DNA of 8,599 nt from an uncultured Candidatus Saccharibacteria bacterium. Lineage in GTDB: Bacteria; Patescibacteriota; Saccharimonadia; Saccharimonadales; Saccharimonadaceae. The position numbers were made by a program, and so were the translations under genes. Of this stretch, positions 6,288 to 8,599 are shown in pieces (position 1 is the stretch's first letter; the number at the start of each line of letters is the position of its first letter). The notes under the pieces were generated by a model. That model worked only from the letters and a program-made list of their open reading frames with translations, searched no databases and was not told the DNA's origin. The DNA lies in the NCBI GenBank assembly GCA_947306315.1, contig CAMZGF010000032.1, forward strand, positions 1 to 8,599, written 5' to 3'.

Positions 6288-6770
6288 ATGGCAAAACTCG
6301 TTTTTGACGGACAACGCGACGGAGAAGAAGTACAGTTTGTTTTTCGACGCCATATTCTAACTGCAAAAAAGGGCTTCTTCTTTATGCTCATTATGGCCGC
6401 TGTCGGTGCTGTACCGATGCTTATCTGGCGCAATAATGTAAATATGTTTTGGTTCTTTGTTGGTATGGTAATTGTCGGCGCGCTCGGGTTTATCTATTCA
6501 TATATTTTGTGGTATTTTTCGTTGTATATTGTAACGAGCCAGCGTATTCGTCAAATCTCGCAAAAAGGCTTTTTCAAAAAGACTGTCGTTGATCTCGGCA
6601 TCGATCGCATCCAGAGTATCTCATATGGTGTTCCTGGTATAGTTGCTGGGATATTTGGATATGGCACAATACTTATCCAGACCGGTGTCGGCGATCTCGT
6701 TATTTCACAAGTTGGAAGACCTGCGGCTATTTATGAAAAATTACAAAGCGTAACGAAAGGAAATAAATAA
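6288..6770 (+). CDS. Membrane protein with bacterial PH domain (bPH2/DUF304-like)
   Basis: This 160-residue protein has a short polar N-terminus (1-27), two membrane helices at about 29-47 and 53-76, and a cytoplasmic-type bacterial PH-like domain from about 78 to 155. Family-typical stretches are SLYIVTSQRIRQISQKGFF (78-96), VDLGIDRIQSISY (101-113), GYGTILIQT (124-132) and GDLVISQVGRP (135-145). Such domains are small beta-barrels at the membrane; their ligands are mostly unknown, so a scaffold or envelope role is inference. There is no Shine-Dalgarno before ATG at 6288, and an extended -10 box ends six bases upstream, suggesting leaderless expression besides any read-through from the upstream gene. 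The stop overlaps the next ATG by one base (TAATG), so it is translationally coupled to the SurA-like gene. Confidence 0.88.
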   Translation: MAKLVFDGQRDGEEVQFVFRRHILTAKKGFFFMLIMAAVGAVPMLIWRNNVNMFWFFVGMVIVGALGFIYSYILWYFSLYIVTSQRIRQISQKGFFKKTVVDLGIDRIQSISYGVPGIVAGIFGYGTILIQTGVGDLVISQVGRPAAIYEKLQSVTKGNK

Positions 6771-7804
6771 TGGGGCTTTTTAGGAAAAAAGAAGATACCG
6801 ACGAAAAAAAGTCTGAGCGTGAGAAAGTTGAAGAACGTCGCGAAGAGGTGCTTGCGCGTGGCCGCAAATTTAAATATCCTCTCCAATACGCAAAACACAA
6901 AGTCGTGCTTCTTACTGTAATTATTTCTACGTTTGCTATTGTTGCTGCTGGCATCTTTATTCATGTCATGCTTTATAATGTTCAGTCAACAGAAGATATT
7001 TTCTATCGTATCACTACTATTCTTCCATATTCAGTCGCTGAAGTTGATGGTGAGAAAGTCCGCTACTCAGATTACCTTCTTATTTATAAATCAACCATTA
7101 CGCCAATCGAGAAACAAGGGATGATAACTTCTGGCCAAGATTTTGGCGAGATGCAGAAATATTATAAGAGGGAATCTTTGAATGCGGCAGAAGACTATAC
7201 TTACGCATTAAAACTAGCTAGGGAGCTAGGAATAGAAGTTTTAGATAGCGAAGTTGACCAGGCAATCGAAAACCATCGCAAGGCTGGCGGTGTCGAACGT
7301 AGTGAAGAAGCTTTTGATCGCGTCTTGCAAGATAACTTTAATCTATCCCGCAATGAATACCGCAGGATTATTTATCTCTCACTTGTCTCTCAGAAAGTTT
7401 CAGAAGAAATCGACGAACTCGCAAAAATTATTTCGAACGAAATTGGTGGATATATTTCCGAAGGCAAAAGTCTTGCTGACATTAAAAAGATTATGGGCGA
7501 TAAAGTTGAATATGAAGAAACTGGTGACCTTGTCGATAGAATGAATATTGATGGTGGTCGTGCGACAGTTGCTCTCCGCCTCGAAAAAGGCAAAACTTCA
7601 GAAAGGTTTATTTCAAACTCGGGCAACGGCTATTACTTTGTAACGCTCATTGATAAAACAGAGTCAGCCGTTGACTATAAATCACTACACATTCCATTTA
7701 CTGAGCTTGAGACCCGAATTGCAAAAATTCGCAAAGAGGGTAAGATTAATGAAAAAATTGTCCTAGAGGATGACACTACTGATGAAGAAACCAAGGAAGA
7801 ATAG
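6770..7804 (+). CDS. Membrane-anchored SurA/PrsA-like protein with degenerate parvulin region
   Basis: The protein has 344 residues. Residues 1-43 are highly charged and cytoplasmic, one helix spans about 44-69, and the rest should be extracytoplasmic. Residues 87-210 resemble a SurA N-terminal chaperone domain: a VAEVDGEKVRYSDYL strand-turn-helix entry (89-103), then helices with ARELGIEVLDSEVDQAI (150-166) and LSRNEYRRI (192-200). Residues about 211-305 follow the layout of a parvulin prolyl isomerase (TGDLVDRM, then LEKGKTSERF, then GYYFVTLID), but the usual catalytic histidine/cysteine signature is not obvious, so it may be a chaperone without isomerase activity. The C-terminus is acidic (DDTTDEETKEE). 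GAAAGG (6755-6760) serves the start at 6770. A likely role is folding exported proteins; pairing with the PH-domain protein is inferred from coupling. The 3' end overlaps the hemolysin III gene. Confidence 0.85.
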   Translation: MGLFRKKEDTDEKKSEREKVEERREEVLARGRKFKYPLQYAKHKVVLLTVIISTFAIVAAGIFIHVMLYNVQSTEDIFYRITTILPYSVAEVDGEKVRYSDYLLIYKSTITPIEKQGMITSGQDFGEMQKYYKRESLNAAEDYTYALKLARELGIEVLDSEVDQAIENHRKAGGVERSEEAFDRVLQDNFNLSRNEYRRIIYLSLVSQKVSEEIDELAKIISNEIGGYISEGKSLADIKKIMGDKVEYEETGDLVDRMNIDGGRATVALRLEKGKTSERFISNSGNGYYFVTLIDKTESAVDYKSLHIPFTELETRIAKIRKEGKINEKIVLEDDTTDEETKEE

Positions 7805-8444
7805 TGTCCCTTATTACACGCTTGGTGAAGAACTTGTAAATGCGATTTCACATGGTGTTGGCGCATCACTTGCGATTGCTGCGCTCGTAATTTGCATTGT
7901 CCATTCAAGGAGTGCACTTGGCGTAATTTCATCTGCGCTCTACGGCTCAATGATGATTTTACTTTATCTTTTCTCGTGTATTTATCATTCATTGTCGCCA
8001 AAAGTCCGCGGCAAAAAAGTATTTCGTGTACTTGATCACGATAATATTTTCTTAATGGAAGCTGGCACTTATATGCCGGTTGCGCTCTCACTCCTTGTCG
8101 GTTCCGGACATGTTGCACTTGGATGGGTAGTCTTTGGATTAGTTTGGCTCATAACAATTGCCGCGGTTGCATTTACTTCGATCAATGTCGATAAGTTTCA
8201 AATCGTTGGCGTAATCTGCAACCTTGTTCTTGGTTGGGGCGCGCTACTAATCCTTCCAGTACTTGCTAAAGTCGCCACTCCTGCAGGGTTATTTATGCTT
8301 ATTATGGGTGGAGCTCTATATTCGATCGGCGCAATTTGGTTCGGCATCGGCGCAAAAGTAAAATGGGTTCATTCAATCTTCCATTTCTATGTCATAATAG
8401 CCTCGGTCTTTCATTTTGTGTTCATCTACAACTTCTGTATATGA
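7782..8444 (+). CDS. Hemolysin III / YqfA family membrane protein (CREST superfamily)
   Basis: This 220-residue, seven-helix membrane protein belongs to the hemolysin III/AdipoR-like CREST superfamily of putative metal-dependent hydrolases. Visible family signatures are YYTLGEELVNAISHGVG (11-27), SCIYH (S65, H69), LDHDNIFLMEAGTYMPVAL (84-102, with D85, H86, D87) and the last-helix HSIFH (H197, H201) followed by H211. The SxxxH, Asp and HxxxH residues are the predicted metal site. The reading frame opens at 7770, but ATG at 7782 is preferred: AGAGG (7777-7781 area and just before) is too close to the first ATG, and MKKPRKNSVPYYTLGEE looks like family N-termini. The start overlaps the upstream gene by 23 bases, so it is likely coupled. 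The gene ends with TGA, whose TG is part of the tRNA promoter. Haemolytic activity is not implied; the natural substrate is unknown. Confidence 0.9.
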   Translation: MKKPRKNSVPYYTLGEELVNAISHGVGASLAIAALVICIVHSRSALGVISSALYGSMMILLYLFSCIYHSLSPKVRGKKVFRVLDHDNIFLMEAGTYMPVALSLLVGSGHVALGWVVFGLVWLITIAAVAFTSINVDKFQIVGVICNLVLGWGALLILPVLAKVATPAGLFMLIMGGALYSIGAIWFGIGAKVKWVHSIFHFYVIIASVFHFVFIYNFCI

Positions 8445-8450
8445 TATAAT
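8442..8450 (+). promoter_or_regulatory. Extended -10 promoter element of tRNA-Gly
   Basis: TGATATAAT is an extended -10 box that begins in the TGA stop codon of the hemolysin III gene. The predicted start near 8457 lies only about three bases before the mature tRNA 5' end at 8460. Upstream -35 similarity is weak (TTCATC at 8421-8426, 18-base spacer). A rich extended -10 often makes up for a weak -35. Confidence 0.6.
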
Positions 8451-8459
8451 TAAGTAGTC

Positions 8460-8534
8460 GCGGGTATCGTATAACGGCTATTATGTATCCTTCCCAAGGA
8501 TGAGATTGGAGTCCGACTCTCCATACCCGCACCA
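8460..8534 (+). tRNA. tRNA-Gly (anticodon CCC), CCA encoded
   Basis: The sequence folds by hand into a full cloverleaf of 75 bases. The acceptor stem is GCGGGTA/TACCCGC, perfectly paired over 7 bp. The D-arm has the conserved GG in its loop. The anticodon stem TATCC/GGATG (one T-G pair) encloses the loop TTCCCAA with anticodon CCC at 8493-8495. The variable loop has four bases, and the T-stem TGGAG/CTCCA is 5 bp. The CCA end is encoded (8532-8534). It reads GGG codons. Two bases are unusual: the T-loop is TCCGACT, so position 55 is C instead of the near-universal T, and the discriminator base 73 is A (8531), while bacterial tRNA-Gly usually has U. Stems are intact, so the gene looks functional. 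Confidence 0.95.
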
Positions 8535-8536
8535 AA

Positions 8537-8555
8537 GCCCTTTTGGGCGTTTTTT
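8537..8555 (+). terminator. Intrinsic terminator after tRNA-Gly
   Basis: GCCC (8537-8540) pairs with GGGC (8545-8548) around a TTTT loop; flanking A and T bases can extend the stem past one bulged G. Six Ts follow at 8550-8555. It begins three bases after the tRNA CCA end. The core stem is only 4 bp, but GC-only and correctly placed. Confidence 0.75.
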
Positions 8556-8562
8556 GATTTTG

Positions 8563-8571
8563 TGGTAGAAT
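8563..8571 (+). promoter_or_regulatory. Extended -10 element ahead of the last gene
   Basis: TGGTAGAAT is an extended -10 box ending seven bases before ATG at 8579. TTGGGC at 8543-8548 sits 17 bases upstream as a weak -35 and overlaps the terminator hairpin. The predicted start at about 8578 would leave a leader of 0-1 bases. No Shine-Dalgarno is visible before the ATG. Confidence 0.45.
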
Positions 8572-8578
8572 AACAGTA

Positions 8579-8599
8579 ATGAATGAACTAGTTTTAAAG
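8579..8599 (+). CDS. Start of a further gene, cut by the right edge
   Basis: ATG at 8579 opens a frame of seven codons (MNELVLK) that runs off the window. A second ATG at 8583 hits a stop after two codons and is excluded. The call rests on the extended -10 box just upstream and the preceding terminator. Too little is present to name a product. Confidence 0.45.

Noticed and set aside
7770..7781. Earlier start of the hemolysin III gene at 7770
   Set aside because: The nearest AGAGG abuts the ATG with no spacing, and the extra residues MTLL are not family-like.
1..8599. CRISPR array, insertion sequence, prophage or integrated element
   Set aside because: No spaced direct repeats, transposase, integrase or terminal inverted repeats were seen. 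A tRNA gene is present at 8460, but no repeated copy of its 3' end was noticed in the window.

Overview
This AT-rich, tightly packed window looks like a piece of a Candidatus Saccharibacteria (TM7, Patescibacteria/CPR) genome. The basis is indirect. There is a surface protein combining an InlB-type repeat with a FISUMP domain, a short two-helix membrane PH-domain protein, and a membrane-anchored SurA-like protein. Gene overlaps are 1 to 23 bases, and TGA is used as a stop, which argues against the recoded Gracilibacteria/Absconditabacteria. No ribosomal marker is present, so the lineage call is an inference.

Minus strand, left to middle. Positions 1-1093 hold the N-terminal 364 residues of a secreted or anchored surface protein that continues off the left edge, with its own candidate promoter. 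Positions 1199-4031 are a complete zinc (or related metal) uptake operon read right to left: a Fur-family regulator (zur-like), a metal-binding protein (znuA), an ATPase (znuC) and a permease (znuB). Its promoter carries a perfect 7-1-7 inverted repeat, TGAAAATCATTTTCA, at the predicted transcription start. This is the classic shape of a Fur/Zur operator and implies autoregulation. Positions 4144-4785 encode an unrecognised 213-residue protein. It forms its own transcription unit, with a near-consensus promoter, a strong Shine-Dalgarno site and a clean intrinsic terminator that separates it from the zur promoter.

Plus strand, middle to right. A divergent promoter near 4922-4950 starts a compact run: a proline-rich N-terminal/one-helix/extracytoplasmic-domain protein (4985-6280), a PH-domain membrane protein (6288-6770), a membrane-anchored SurA/parvulin-like protein (6770-7804), a hemolysin III/CREST-family membrane protein (7782-8444), tRNA-Gly(CCC) (8460-8534) with an intrinsic terminator, and the first seven codons of another gene (8579 onward).

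How it fits together: the left half lets a small host-dependent cell sense and import zinc. The right half is an envelope cluster of three proteins facing or attached to the membrane, plus a putative metal-dependent membrane hydrolase. The most noteworthy signals are the zur operator, the altered ligand set and hexanucleotide repeat in ZnuA, two genes whose extended -10 boxes lie 6-7 bases before the ATG with no Shine-Dalgarno (candidate leaderless mRNAs), and unusual identity bases in the tRNA. I found no CRISPR array, insertion sequence or other mobile element.
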